This document shows, piece by piece, positions 1-7,153 of a stretch of 15,832 nucleotides of DNA (position 1 is its first letter; every line of letters begins with the position of its first letter). Source of the DNA: Chloroflexota bacterium (lineage in GTDB: Bacteria > Chloroflexota > Anaerolineae > Promineifilales > Promineifilaceae); assembly GCA_008501785.1 (NCBI GenBank), contig QQUD01000956.1, forward strand, positions 1 to 15,832, given 5' to 3'. A program made the position numbers and the translations under genes. Under the pieces are notes generated by a model, which worked only from the letters and a program-made list of their open reading frames with translations, was not told the origin of the DNA and did not search any database.

Positions 1-171
1 GTCGGGGAGTAAGGCGGCAAGTGCGCGGGATGCGGTGGACTTTGCGGTACCGCGTTCGCCACGAATAAGGACCCCGCCGATTTGTGGGCTAACGGCGTTT
101 AGGATCAATGCCCGCATCATTTTTTCTTGTCCGACAATGGCGGTGAATGGGAATACAGCTCGACGTGCCAT
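1..171 (-). CDS. Chelatase AAA+ ATPase subunit (ChlI/BchI or cobaltochelatase-like), N-terminus only
   Basis: The gene runs off the left edge of the window; 57 N-terminal residues are present. The start is ATG at 171 on the minus strand, preceded by an AAGGA ribosome binding site. The protein begins [15 protein letters not shown] and contains [16 protein letters not shown], the Walker A P-loop region typical of the ATPase subunit of magnesium chelatase and of the related putative cobaltochelatases. These AAA+ proteins drive metal insertion into tetrapyrroles. The GERGTAKST form of the P-loop is one I associate more with the fused ChlI/ChlD-type putative cobaltochelatases than with photosynthetic BchI, but the C-terminal part needed to decide is missing. 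The gene is divergent from the accessory island that starts at 527. Confidence 0.85.
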   Translation of the reverse strand, partial: MARRAVFPFTAIVGQEKMMRALILNAVSPQIGGVLIRGERGTAKSTASRALAALLPD

Positions 172-526
172 GATATTTTTCCTTACATATATAAATTGCC
201 AGTTTTCGTGAATCGTATTGTAAATGATTTTAGATTTACGATTTTGACTGATTGCTGCGATTATACTGCATGGTTGGCGATGGGCAACCATCACCAATCA
301 ACAATTATTCAATTATTACATTTGCCTCTTTACAAACAAATATCCTATGTTATGATGTTAACCACTCTCTACTTAACTTATCAAGTGCAACAACTTTATC
401 CTTACACTCATAGTACATCCAATACAATCCTATACCCTTCTGGTCAATGATAGTCACTTTGTCGCGGGTCACTAAACTGTTTCTCCTGTAAAGGCCAAAA
501 TTGTTACAAAATGGACAATTGACCAA
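172..526. promoter_or_regulatory. AT-rich divergent intergenic region with inverted repeats
   Basis: This gap separates the chelatase gene (leftward) from the protease gene (rightward). It holds two inverted repeats. ATGGTTG (270-276) pairs with CAACCAT (285-291), flanked by an outer TGATTG/CAATCA pair (249-254 and 295-300). GTAAAT (220-225) pairs with ATTTAC (234-239). They could be operators or RNA hairpins in the chelatase leader. A plus-strand reading frame at 127-450 exists but has low-complexity AT-rich content and no ribosome binding site, so I do not call a gene. Confidence 0.4.
329..356 (+). promoter_or_regulatory. Candidate sigma-70 promoter for the accessory island
   Basis: TTTACA (329-334) and TATGAT (351-356) are separated by 16 bp, and the -10 box carries an extended TGT just upstream. 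Each hexamer differs from consensus at one position. Transcription would start near 363 and leave a leader of about 160 nt before the protease gene at 527. Prediction from sequence only. Confidence 0.45.
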
Positions 527-3016
527 ATGGGCACTCCTTACCCATCTGCTATTACAAGCATAAAAACCCCTGGCCTGGACACACTTTGGGCAGAAACTTT
601 AGGCGATCCTGGGATATGCATTGCTATCCTGGACGGTCCTGTAGACCAATCACACACTAGCCTCGCTGCTGCCAATCTAACTCAGGTTGAGACTTTGGTG
701 GCAGGAATAACCAGTCAGGGATCGGCTACCTTTCATGGTACGCACGTGGCTAGCGTCATTTTTGGCCAGCACGATGGGCCGGTCAAGGGTATTGCCCCGC
801 AAAGCTGCGGTTTGATTGTGCCGATTTTTCAGGATGGTCCAAAAGGCTCTATTGCACCCTGCTCTCAAGTTGACCTGGCGCGGGCGATTACCCAGGCAGT
901 GCAGGCAGGCGCACACGTCATCAATATCAGTGGTGGTGAAAAGTCGCTTTCTGGTGCAGCTCACCCGATATTGACGGATGCAATTCAAATGTGTTCTGAC
1001 AATGATGTGTTAATTGTAGCCGCTGCTGGTAATGAAGGATGTGAATGTCTCCATATTCCTGGTGCTTCTCCTTCTGTATTAGCTGTGGGCGCGATGGATG
1101 CCCAAAATCAACCGTTGCCCTTTAGCAATTGGGGTGATGAATATCGCAGCCAGGGAGTTTTGGCTCTTGGAGAGGAAATTTTAGGTGCGGTTCCTGGTGG
1201 CGGGACTGCCCGTCAAAGCGGTACCAGTTATGCGACACCTATTGTGTCAGGCGTTGTGGCCTTATTGCTCAGTTTGCAGAAAAAGCTGGGTTTGGAGATG
1301 AGTCCGCAAGCAATTCGAGATGCAATTTTGAGCAGTGCCAACGCTTGTGATTGGCAAAATGGTGCGGATTGTCGGCCGTTTTTAGTAGGGTCGCTCAACG
1401 TTTCCGGGGCGCAAGCTTTGATCGTCCAGAAAAATAAGGAGATGAATGTTGCGCGCTATCAAAAGGGAGGTGATGAAATAACAACACAAAAGAAACAATC
1501 AAGTTTATCTACAGAAATGAAGAGCTTAACCGTGGGTGATGTTGCACCTGAATTTGTGGTTCAAGACCATCAAGGGCAAGAGGTGCGCCTGAGTGATTAT
1601 CGTGGCCAGCTCGTCGTACTCTGGTTTTATCCACATGCTGACACTCCCGGTTGAACTGTGGAAGGAATTGGATTCCGTGACAGAATCCAGGAATTTGTAA
1701 CTCAAAATGCACAGGTTCTAGGCATCAGTATGGACACGGTGGAAGCCAATGCAGCTTTTGCCCAAAAGTATCAATTTCCCTATCCGCTTTTATCAGATAC
1801 GGATGGCACGGTCTGTCGTGCCTATGATACATGTCCTGAATCCGGTAGTGGTCGGGTGAAGCGGAATACCTATGTTATTGGTCCGAATGGGAAGATTCGT
1901 CGTGTGTACAAGAACGTCACGCCGGAGGGGCATATTGACGAGGTGTTAGCCTTCTTGACGGCATCTGATAGTCCTGATCAGGTAACTCACACGAGCTATC
2001 CAGAAGAGAGTAATTCCTCTGGGAAAGGAGAAAAAGTAATTATGGATGAAGAAGTGGTTCACAAGGTTGAAAACGGCCGTGATTCAACCGCAGATGGGCG
2101 AAACGGGGCGGATGTCGTCATCAACTCGCCACCTGAAGCTGTTATGCCTGTAACAAATACGGCCGTTCCAATGCAAATCGCAGATGTCTCACCAAGCCAG
2201 GTAGAAGCGGCGCAGGCGACTGGCAGCCCACAATCGGTCTTTGCGTTAGGCACGTTGGGTGTTGATTTTGTTAGCGAGGCGCGACGCGATTCGATTATGC
2301 ATCATATGGATGGTAATCCCAACGACCTGGCTCAATTGCTGGCTTACTTTGAAGAAAACCAAGATCAGGCAGCTTCCATTATCTGGACGCTCAGTTTAGA
2401 TGCCACACCCATCTATGCGGTGATGCCACATGGTCCCTATGCCAGCACAGGTTATGAAAGATTGCGTGAGTTTTTGGGCGGGCAACTGACAGAAGGGGTT
2501 GAGCGTGTCTCGATACCGGGAGTCATCGCCGGTCAGATTCGACTGATGTCGGGTCAGACTGTGCCCGTCATCGCGCTTAATATACGCTGTATGTATAGTT
2601 GGTCAACGGCCGCATTAATTGAGGCGGTTAACGGTGAACCTCCCGCAAAGACCCAAGAGCAGGAAGCGTATGCGCGGAATACAGAGACTTTAGCTAATTT
2701 TCTGCAGCGCATTTACCATGAACTGCGCAACCTGGGCATCACCTCTCAAGAACGAGCCATCAATTATGCCGCAGCCAATGTGGCCAATGCTAAAAACATC
2801 TTTGAATCAGCACTGGCAAGGAAACTTGAGCTTCACAGCATTGACGTAGTCTCCAGCCCAATATGCCGCCCTGATTCAGACTGTTGGGACGTGAAACTCT
2901 TATTCTTTGACCCGGAAAATGTACTGCGAGCCAAAACGGTATATCAATTTACCGTTGATGTCAGCGATGTCTGTCCCGTGATGGTGGGTCAGGTGCGTTC
3001 CTGGCCAATGCCTTAA
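527..3016 (+). CDS. PatA/PatG-family subtilisin with inserted selenocysteine peroxiredoxin domain (UGA read through)
   Basis: Read through the in-frame TGA at 1652-1654, the gene encodes 829 residues. Residues about 10-300 are a subtilase of the cyanobactin maturation (PatA/PatG) type: catalytic D36 (AILDGPVD), H70 (HGTHVASVIFG), N169 (AAAGNEG) and S234 (GTSYATP). Residues about 330-480 are a BCP/PrxQ-type peroxiredoxin, with VGDVAPEF followed by FYPHADTPG-U-TVEGIGFRD; the UGA is residue 376, at the peroxidatic Cys. The PrxQ resolving Cys (+5) is replaced by Ile. After a linker, residues about 567-829 match the PatG C-terminal domain (ALGTLGVDFVSEARRDS, SIPGVIAGQ, CRPDSDCWDVKLLFFDPE). PatA/PatG proteases cut leaders from, and PatG macrocyclises, ribosomal peptides, so this enzyme probably processes the small peptides encoded downstream. 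No Shine-Dalgarno precedes ATG 527; the frame stays open back to 476 without another ATG, GTG or TTG. The alternative is a nonsense mutation splitting the gene. Confidence 0.82.
1652..1654 (+). other. In-frame UGA, probable selenocysteine codon
   Basis: The TGA lies between GGT (Gly) and ACT (Thr) in an otherwise open 2,490-nt frame. The translated flanks, DTPG before and TVE..GFRD after, are the active-site signature of BCP/PrxQ peroxiredoxins, where the intervening residue is the peroxidatic Cys. Sec-for-Cys replacement at this position is known in bacterial peroxiredoxins. No selenocysteine machinery genes are visible in the window. Confidence 0.75.
1670..1688 (+). promoter_or_regulatory. 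Candidate bacterial SECIS hairpin
   Basis: GGATTC (1670-1675) and GAATCC (1683-1688) form a perfect 6-bp stem around the 7-nt loop CGTGACA. The loop begins 21 nt after the UGA. Bacterial SECIS elements usually place the apical loop about 16-37 nt behind the UGA with a G in the first two loop positions; here the second loop base is G. An extra AATT/AATT pairing below the stem is possible with a 3-nt bulge. The hairpin is read as codons for the conserved GFRD segment, so it is constrained twice. Confidence 0.6.
2024..2044 (+). promoter_or_regulatory. Internal ribosome binding site with in-frame ATG in the domain linker
   Basis: AAAGGAG (2024-2030) stands 11 nt before an in-frame ATG at 2042, in the linker between the peroxiredoxin and the PatG C-terminal domain. 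It could allow separate production of the C-terminal domain independent of UGA decoding, or it may be a relic of the gene fusion. A similar GGGAGGTGAT stretch (1465-1474) sits in the protease-peroxiredoxin linker, but its adjacent ATG is out of frame. Confidence 0.35.
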
Positions 3017-3150
3017 GTAGCCTTTGTAATTAGTGGCTGTTGTTGACAGTTGTAACTTAAAAACTATTGTGGTAATAGTCCAATAGCATTACATACAGTT
3101 CCAGAAAAGTTTTCCTGTTAATTCATGGCAAAGTAAAGAGAGGAAACAAA

Positions 3151-3387
3151 ATGAAAAAGTTGTCTAATGGCTTCCGGCTCCCTCCGCAAGTCACACCAGC
3201 AAATAATGGTTTTTCGACAAACCAAAATCTATCCTTAGCGCCTACAGCATCTGCGTGCTTTTGGGATTGTTATTTTCGTTATTGTCGCATAAATGGTCCT
3301 GTTGACACCCCCTGGCAACATCGTTGTTTAAACCGCTGTCTAATTAGACAGTGTGGTCCAGACAATCTTTTTATCGGTTACGCGTAG
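3151..3387 (+). CDS. Precursor-like peptide 1, six Cys in a duplicated CX3CX4C motif
   Basis: 78 residues with a good ribosome binding site (AGAGGA, 7 nt before ATG). The N-terminal half is polar and Cys-free. All six Cys are in the second half, arranged as C36-X3-C40-X4-C45, then 13 residues, then C59-X3-C63-X4-C68, an exact internal duplication of the spacing. Paired CX3C helices recall alpha-hairpinin-like disulfide folds, although the sequence itself is not recognised. Residues 9-13 (RLPPQ) resemble the start of the leader signature seen in the other small proteins (MxLPxL), but the V-x-R part is absent. It is the first gene after the PatG-like protease, separated by 134 nt, and is a likely substrate. 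Not a known named family to me. Confidence 0.6.
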   Translation: MKKLSNGFRLPPQVTPANNGFSTNQNLSLAPTASACFWDCYFRYCRINGPVDTPWQHRCLNRCLIRQCGPDNLFIGYA

Positions 3388-3433
3388 ATGGTTAGCTTTC
3401 GTTAACCCAAAAGCAAAAAAGGAAATATTTATT

Positions 3434-3751
3434 ATGATGTTACCAATTCTAGCAAGCGGTGTGTTCCGGTGGACTACAACGTATCCTTCAGCCACTGAAA
3501 AACGTCCAGGTGTTAGTCCAGCCCAGTTCGTTGCGAGGACAAGACGAAGGCCGCCGACCGGCCCTAAAACGATCACCTATAAACCTCCATCAGTAGCACG
3601 GATTGACTGTGGTCCAACTGGGTGTGGGTGCCATGGAGGGTCAGATTGTTTCGACATGATCTTCAGCGGGGTATGCGACGATAGCTGTGCAGATTTTTGC
3701 GGGACTGGATCTGATGGTCAGCCCGTCTGCTGGTGCTCATTTGCCTGCTAG
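3434..3751 (+). CDS. Precursor-like peptide 2, ten Cys in the C-terminal half
   Basis: 105 residues. I chose ATG 3434 because AAGGA lies about 11 nt upstream and because starting there exposes the shared leader signature (M-M-L-P-I-L-A-S-G-V-F-R). The frame is open upstream to 3353, but that start would overlap the preceding gene. Residues 1-58 lack Cys and contain a basic RTRRRPP stretch (35-41). Residues 59-105 hold ten Cys at 59, 64, 66, 72, 81, 85, 89, 99, 101 and 105, the last being the C-terminal residue, with many Gly and Asp. The architecture is a Cys-free leader followed by a Cys-rich core, consistent with a RiPP or disulfide-rich secreted peptide. There is no canonical Sec signal peptide. 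Confidence 0.6.
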   Translation: MMLPILASGVFRWTTTYPSATEKRPGVSPAQFVARTRRRPPTGPKTITYKPPSVARIDCGPTGCGCHGGSDCFDMIFSGVCDDSCADFCGTGSDGQPVCWCSFAC

Positions 3752-4316
3752 GATTTGATTGCTGAGGCTCCAAGTAACCTGGGGTCATAAGCATAGAGTC
3801 TACAATATGAATGAGGTCGAAACTGTCATTAATATCTCCGTCTGGCACCTATGTGGGCGTGAAGCTGATTCAGATTCACAGGCCAGAGTCGGCATCAGGT
3901 TGCCTGCGCGTAGCACGTTAGATTGCTGTTAGTTTAGGTTTTCCATGTAACGGTGACGATTCGACTCGAAGAGGTCTTGGAGACTTTAGGGCAAAGGCTG
4001 TTATTAGTGGTCCAACAGCACTGCTTCTGATTCTGAAGGTCTTTTCCGCTATGTATTGTTGGAATGTCTGCACTTCAGAGATGTTGGTGACATTTACGGC
4101 CAAGCCATAGTTGTGTTCAATTGGTTGTGCGTTTGCAGTGGCCGCTGTTGCCTTTCCATTCAATGGCTTTGTAACAAAACCGTTTGTTTTGGCGGTAATG
4201 TTTGTCCTGTAATGATTGGCCCGATACGTTCCTGACAAATACTGGAAGTTGCTTATTTAAATTTAATCAGGTTTGCCCTATGGCAACTGTTCGATGATTG
4301 AGATATTTAGGAGAAT
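3752..4316. other. 565-bp gap without a confident gene
   Basis: I see no well-supported gene. A 41-codon plus-strand frame (3807-3932, MNEVETVINISVWHL..., ending in LDCC) lacks a ribosome binding site. A minus-strand frame (3918-4238) opens with TTG and also lacks one. Peptide genes flank the gap on both sides, so it may hold a decayed peptide gene or an untranslated region. Confidence 0.3.
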
Positions 4317-4322
4317 ATGGAA

Positions 4323-4631
4323 ATGAGAATACCAAATCAATTAGAGGGTGTTAATCGACTAAACAATCAGCCCAGTAACGCTCGTGCGCTTGTACCAAGT
4401 CAATGGGGGAATTCAAATACGTTTTTTTCTCTTCGTCGACGGAGAGGGCCAAATGCGGTTTATGCTCCACAAACTCCACATGGGCCGTATATATTACAGC
4501 AAAACGATTGTCCCGAAGGAACCTACCCGAAAGTTGCCCATTATCCCGTTTATGATGAAAATGGACTCTTTGTCATAGGTTGGAGAGCATCTGTATTTTG
4601 CATGCCAATAGATTATGAACCTGCAGGCTAG
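4323..4631 (+). CDS. Precursor-like peptide 3
   Basis: About 102 residues. An ATG at 4317 is only 3 nt from AGGAG (4309-4313), whereas ATG 4323 has a normal 9-nt spacing and makes the protein begin MRIPNQLEGVNR, matching the shared signature M-x-[LI]-P-x-[LQ]-x3-V-x-R at every position. The middle has a basic LRRRRGP stretch, and the C-terminal part is aromatic and Tyr/Pro-rich (HGPYILQQNDCPEGTYPK, HYPVYDENGLFVIGW). It has only two Cys, unlike peptides 1, 2 and 4. The function is unknown. The common N-terminus suggests it is recognised by the same machinery as the other small proteins, but with a different core chemistry. Confidence 0.6.
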   Translation: MRIPNQLEGVNRLNNQPSNARALVPSQWGNSNTFFSLRRRRGPNAVYAPQTPHGPYILQQNDCPEGTYPKVAHYPVYDENGLFVIGWRASVFCMPIDYEPAG

Positions 4632-4745
4632 CTAGCTAGGGTCGTATCTTCCAAACATCATGATTTACTGCGCGAGTTTGGTGTTGCAACAAGACAATAA
4701 CGTCTTTAGTCTCTTCCCACATATATTTCATATGGAGGACAAATT

Positions 4746-6602
4746 ATGCTGCAAAATCCATACAACTACATCATTTATAGGAATGATTTAGGTTCATTAG
4801 TTGCCCAACCCGCTGCCCAACCCAGCGATCCGAACGATCCTTCCCCCGACCAGATTCAGACTAACTTGGAGTCTGACGATGAATTCCTAAACAACATTTT
4901 TGCCGAATTCCACTGGATTCCGGGCACCCATCCACCCCCTCCACCCTCAGGTTCAATACTGATTAAAGCCGGAGATTATGATATTACGGCTCCCCTGGAT
5001 CTTCAATGGGGATTGTCGTTAACGTTCGAGCCAGGCGCCACGTTGTATGTGCCAAGCGGGTACAGTGGTGTGGTTCTTAGGATCCGTAGTAATATGTTTT
5101 ATGTCCATATCAATGGTGGATTTATTAGGGAAAGGGACCGCCAAGAACGCCGGTGGGTTGGCTTGCTTTTGCATCAAAATGTGGCTCCAACTGAAGCTGA
5201 TGGAATCGCTTACTGCGTGATCGACGGTCTTAGGATTCAGGATGCCGATGTCGGTATATTGCTGCACAATGATCACGAGCAAGGCTGGATAAACGGCAAT
5301 ACATTCCGTGATCTTGTAATGTGGCGGTGTAATGGGTTCATTGACTTTAACATGGAATTGGATATTGATGACGACTTGAACGAGGAGGAAGTGGAGTGGG
5401 TGCCTGGGAGTAATGGCTTCTCCCGCAACCTATTTTTAAACATAATCGGCCAGTCGACCGCGAACACGGAATTTGGTGTTCGCAATATCCGGCATCGCGG
5501 CAATGCTTTCGGGGACGTAAAGATCTGGGACATTCAAAGTGGCACTGCTAACGCATTCTCGGCGAGTATCCATGATGATGCTGAAAACACCCTAATTCTC
5601 GGCGGTATCATGACCCATCAGAATTTCGTGGACGATGGATTACGAACTCAGCTCATAGATTTATTTGACCGGGGCCGGCTCTATTTGCGTGACCTGGATG
5701 TCGAGAGAGGCGACATTCTCGTGAGAGATAATGGTATGCGGCGTGTCTTTCATCTAGACAGCAGCAACGCCCGCTTGCTGGTTGGGGCAGAGGGTAACGA
5801 AGGTGAAATTGAAGTCCGCGATTTTTTTGGCCGAAGCGTCTTTCTGTTTGCCAGTGCTGGGGTAGGACCCTTTCCTGCCTTGTTACGCATTGGAAACGAG
5901 GGAAATAGAGGACACCTCATAGTGATGGATGAAGAAGGCCAACAAGCCATCCATTTGGATGGTCATAATGCTCAACTAGATGTCGGGGGCCTCTCGCAGG
6001 CGGGAAGCAGCGGTCACGCAGGAGATATTCAAGTACGAGATGGTCAAGGCCGAACTGTGTTTTTTATGGATGGCAGTGCTGCTCGGCTAAGGATTGGAAC
6101 CCAAGGCCACCGCGGTCAGATTGTTGTGCGCAATAACCAGGGTGACAATACCGTAGTTATCAGAGGTCAAACGGGCGTGATCGAATGTACGAATTGTGAC
6201 ACCGCTGAGGATTTTGAGGTAGTAGATATTGGCGAGGCTAAGCCAGGAACTGTGATGATAATTAATGATGGAGGCCAGCTTTGTGCGAGCAGTCATGCCT
6301 ATGACAAACGCGTGGCCGGTGTCCTCTCCGGCGCGGAAAACATGAGACCTGGCATCATCCTAGGACGTTCCGAAAACTCACATAACAAGATGCCGCTGGC
6401 ATTAAATGGGCGTGTTTACTGCAAAGCAGATGCTCAATACGGGCAGATTGAAGTGGGTGATTTATTGACGACCTCGCCTACCTCAGGACATGCTATGAAG
6501 GTAACTGATCCCGACCGTGCATTTGGCGCGGTAATAGGGAAGGCGTTACGGCCGCTCCTAGGCGATTGCGGATTGATACCTATTTTAGTTTCATTGCAAT
6601 GA
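4746..6602 (+). CDS. Beta-helix protein with five-fold repeat and autoprotease-like C-terminal domain
   Basis: 618 residues with a strong GGAGG site 8 nt before ATG. Residues about 1-70 are polar with a proline run (HPPPPPSG). Residues about 75-310 look like a right-handed beta-helix (pectate-lyase-like): GSILIKAGDYDIT, FEPGATLYVPSG, GLRIQDADVGILL, GNTFRDLVMWRCNGF. Residues about 322-485 carry five degenerate 31-38-residue units of the form G-x-I-x-V-R-D-x-x-G-R-x-V-F-x-L-D-G. Residues about 487-618 (YDKRVAGVLSGA, PGIILG, GRVYCKADAQYG, GDLLTTSPTSGHAMK, GAVIGKAL, PILVSLQ) resemble the C-terminal domain family related to the peptidase G2/IMC intramolecular-chaperone domains of tail-spike-like proteins. 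No signal peptide or membrane segment is visible. It is probably a surface or particle-associated structural protein; its link to the peptides rests on position only. Confidence 0.7.
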   Translation: MLQNPYNYIIYRNDLGSLVAQPAAQPSDPNDPSPDQIQTNLESDDEFLNNIFAEFHWIPGTHPPPPPSGSILIKAGDYDITAPLDLQWGLSLTFEPGATLYVPSGYSGVVLRIRSNMFYVHINGGFIRERDRQERRWVGLLLHQNVAPTEADGIAYCVIDGLRIQDADVGILLHNDHEQGWINGNTFRDLVMWRCNGFIDFNMELDIDDDLNEEEVEWVPGSNGFSRNLFLNIIGQSTANTEFGVRNIRHRGNAFGDVKIWDIQSGTANAFSASIHDDAENTLILGGIMTHQNFVDDGLRTQLIDLFDRGRLYLRDLDVERGDILVRDNGMRRVFHLDSSNARLLVGAEGNEGEIEVRDFFGRSVFLFASAGVGPFPALLRIGNEGNRGHLIVMDEEGQQAIHLDGHNAQLDVGGLSQAGSSGHAGDIQVRDGQGRTVFFMDGSAARLRIGTQGHRGQIVVRNNQGDNTVVIRGQTGVIECTNCDTAEDFEVVDIGEAKPGTVMIINDGGQLCASSHAYDKRVAGVLSGAENMRPGIILGRSENSHNKMPLALNGRVYCKADAQYGQIEVGDLLTTSPTSGHAMKVTDPDRAFGAVIGKALRPLLGDCGLIPILVSLQ

Positions 6603-6651
6603 GTAACAGAGTGGGGGGGGAGACAATAAGGAATATTTAGGCAGGTGGAAA

Positions 6652-6873
6652 ATGAGATTACCTGAATTGAGTAAGAATGTTGCCCGAATCACCTCATCTT
6701 TAGCTGGAACTTCTAAAATATATCCTTTGTTAACTTCTATTCTGCCACTGATAGACGATCTGACAGCAGGATGTTGTTGTCCGGTCTGCCATGATTCGTG
6801 TGATTGTTGCTGTACGGTATCAGGATTTTTGTATAAAAAAACAGTTCGCCATTTACAACTTTTCTATCAGTGA
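6652..6873 (+). CDS. Precursor-like peptide 4 with an eight-Cys cluster
   Basis: 73 residues, start supported by AGGTGG shortly upstream. It begins MRLPELSKNVAR, fully matching the signature shared with peptides 2 and 3. Residues 13-40 are hydrophobic or amphipathic (YPLLTSILPLIDDLTAG). Then eight Cys fall in 14 residues (41, 42, 43, 46, 50, 52, 53, 54: CCCPVCHDSCDCCC), followed by a Cys-free basic tail. The dense Cys/His/Asp cluster could be heavily crosslinked, modified or metal-binding. PELS within the leader faintly resembles the LAELS heterocyclase-recognition segment of cyanobactin precursors, but no heterocyclase gene is in the window. Last gene of the island. Confidence 0.6.
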   Translation: MRLPELSKNVARITSSLAGTSKIYPLLTSILPLIDDLTAGCCCPVCHDSCDCCCTVSGFLYKKTVRHLQLFYQ

Positions 6874-7138
6874 AGTAATTGAAAACATATCTGGCGTGGC
6901 TTCTTTGCTGCTTTCTACCATTAAAATGTCTGAACTATGCTGATTATGAAAATGGTTGTTCGCTTTTTAAACCATCCATGAAAAGCATTTCATAAATAAA
7001 TTGTACATAAACGGCCGTTTCCCCTCCCCTTCGCATCCAATAGACAAAAGAAACCTCAGAAAAGAAGATATGCATCATGCACAATTCATTATTCATTCCT
7101 AGCTCTTCCTGTTAGTAGCCATATCACTGCCAACCGGC

Positions 7139-7144
7139 TACAAT
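7139..7144 (+). promoter_or_regulatory. Candidate -10 box of the phosphodiesterase gene
   Basis: TACAAT lies 9 nt before the start codon, with a weak -35 candidate TAGCCA at 7116-7121 (17-bp spacer, 4 of 6 matches). A start about 7 nt downstream would place the transcript 5' end within a few nt of ATG 7154, implying little or no untranslated leader. This agrees with the lack of a ribosome binding site. Confidence 0.35.
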
Positions 7145-7153
7145 CACATCGCC

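Noticed and set aside
127..450. 107-codon plus-strand reading frame over the chelatase start and the AT-rich gap
   Set aside because: It overlaps the antisense of the chelatase gene, is low-complexity, and has no ribosome binding site or recognisable content.
1658..3016. Separate gene starting at GTG 1658
   Set aside because: It would begin in the middle of the peroxiredoxin active-site loop, has no ribosome binding site, and is in frame with the upstream coding region; UGA readthrough explains it better.
3807..3932. 41-codon plus-strand frame ending in Cys-Cys
   Set aside because: No ribosome binding site and no leader signature at the start; an RLP triplet near its end is probably chance.
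3918..4238. 106-codon minus-strand frame between peptides 2 and 3
   Set aside because: TTG start without a ribosome binding site, opposite to the flanking genes, and no recognisable domain; could not be supported.
6202..6240. Thioester or Cys-based active site in the beta-helix protein near TNCDTAEDFEV
   Set aside because: This segment looks like a normal linker to the C-terminal domain, and no catalytic motif could be argued from one sequence.
527..6873. Complete canonical cyanobactin cluster
   Set aside because: No YcaO heterocyclase, PatC-like protein, prenyltransferase or second protease is present; only the protease family is shared.
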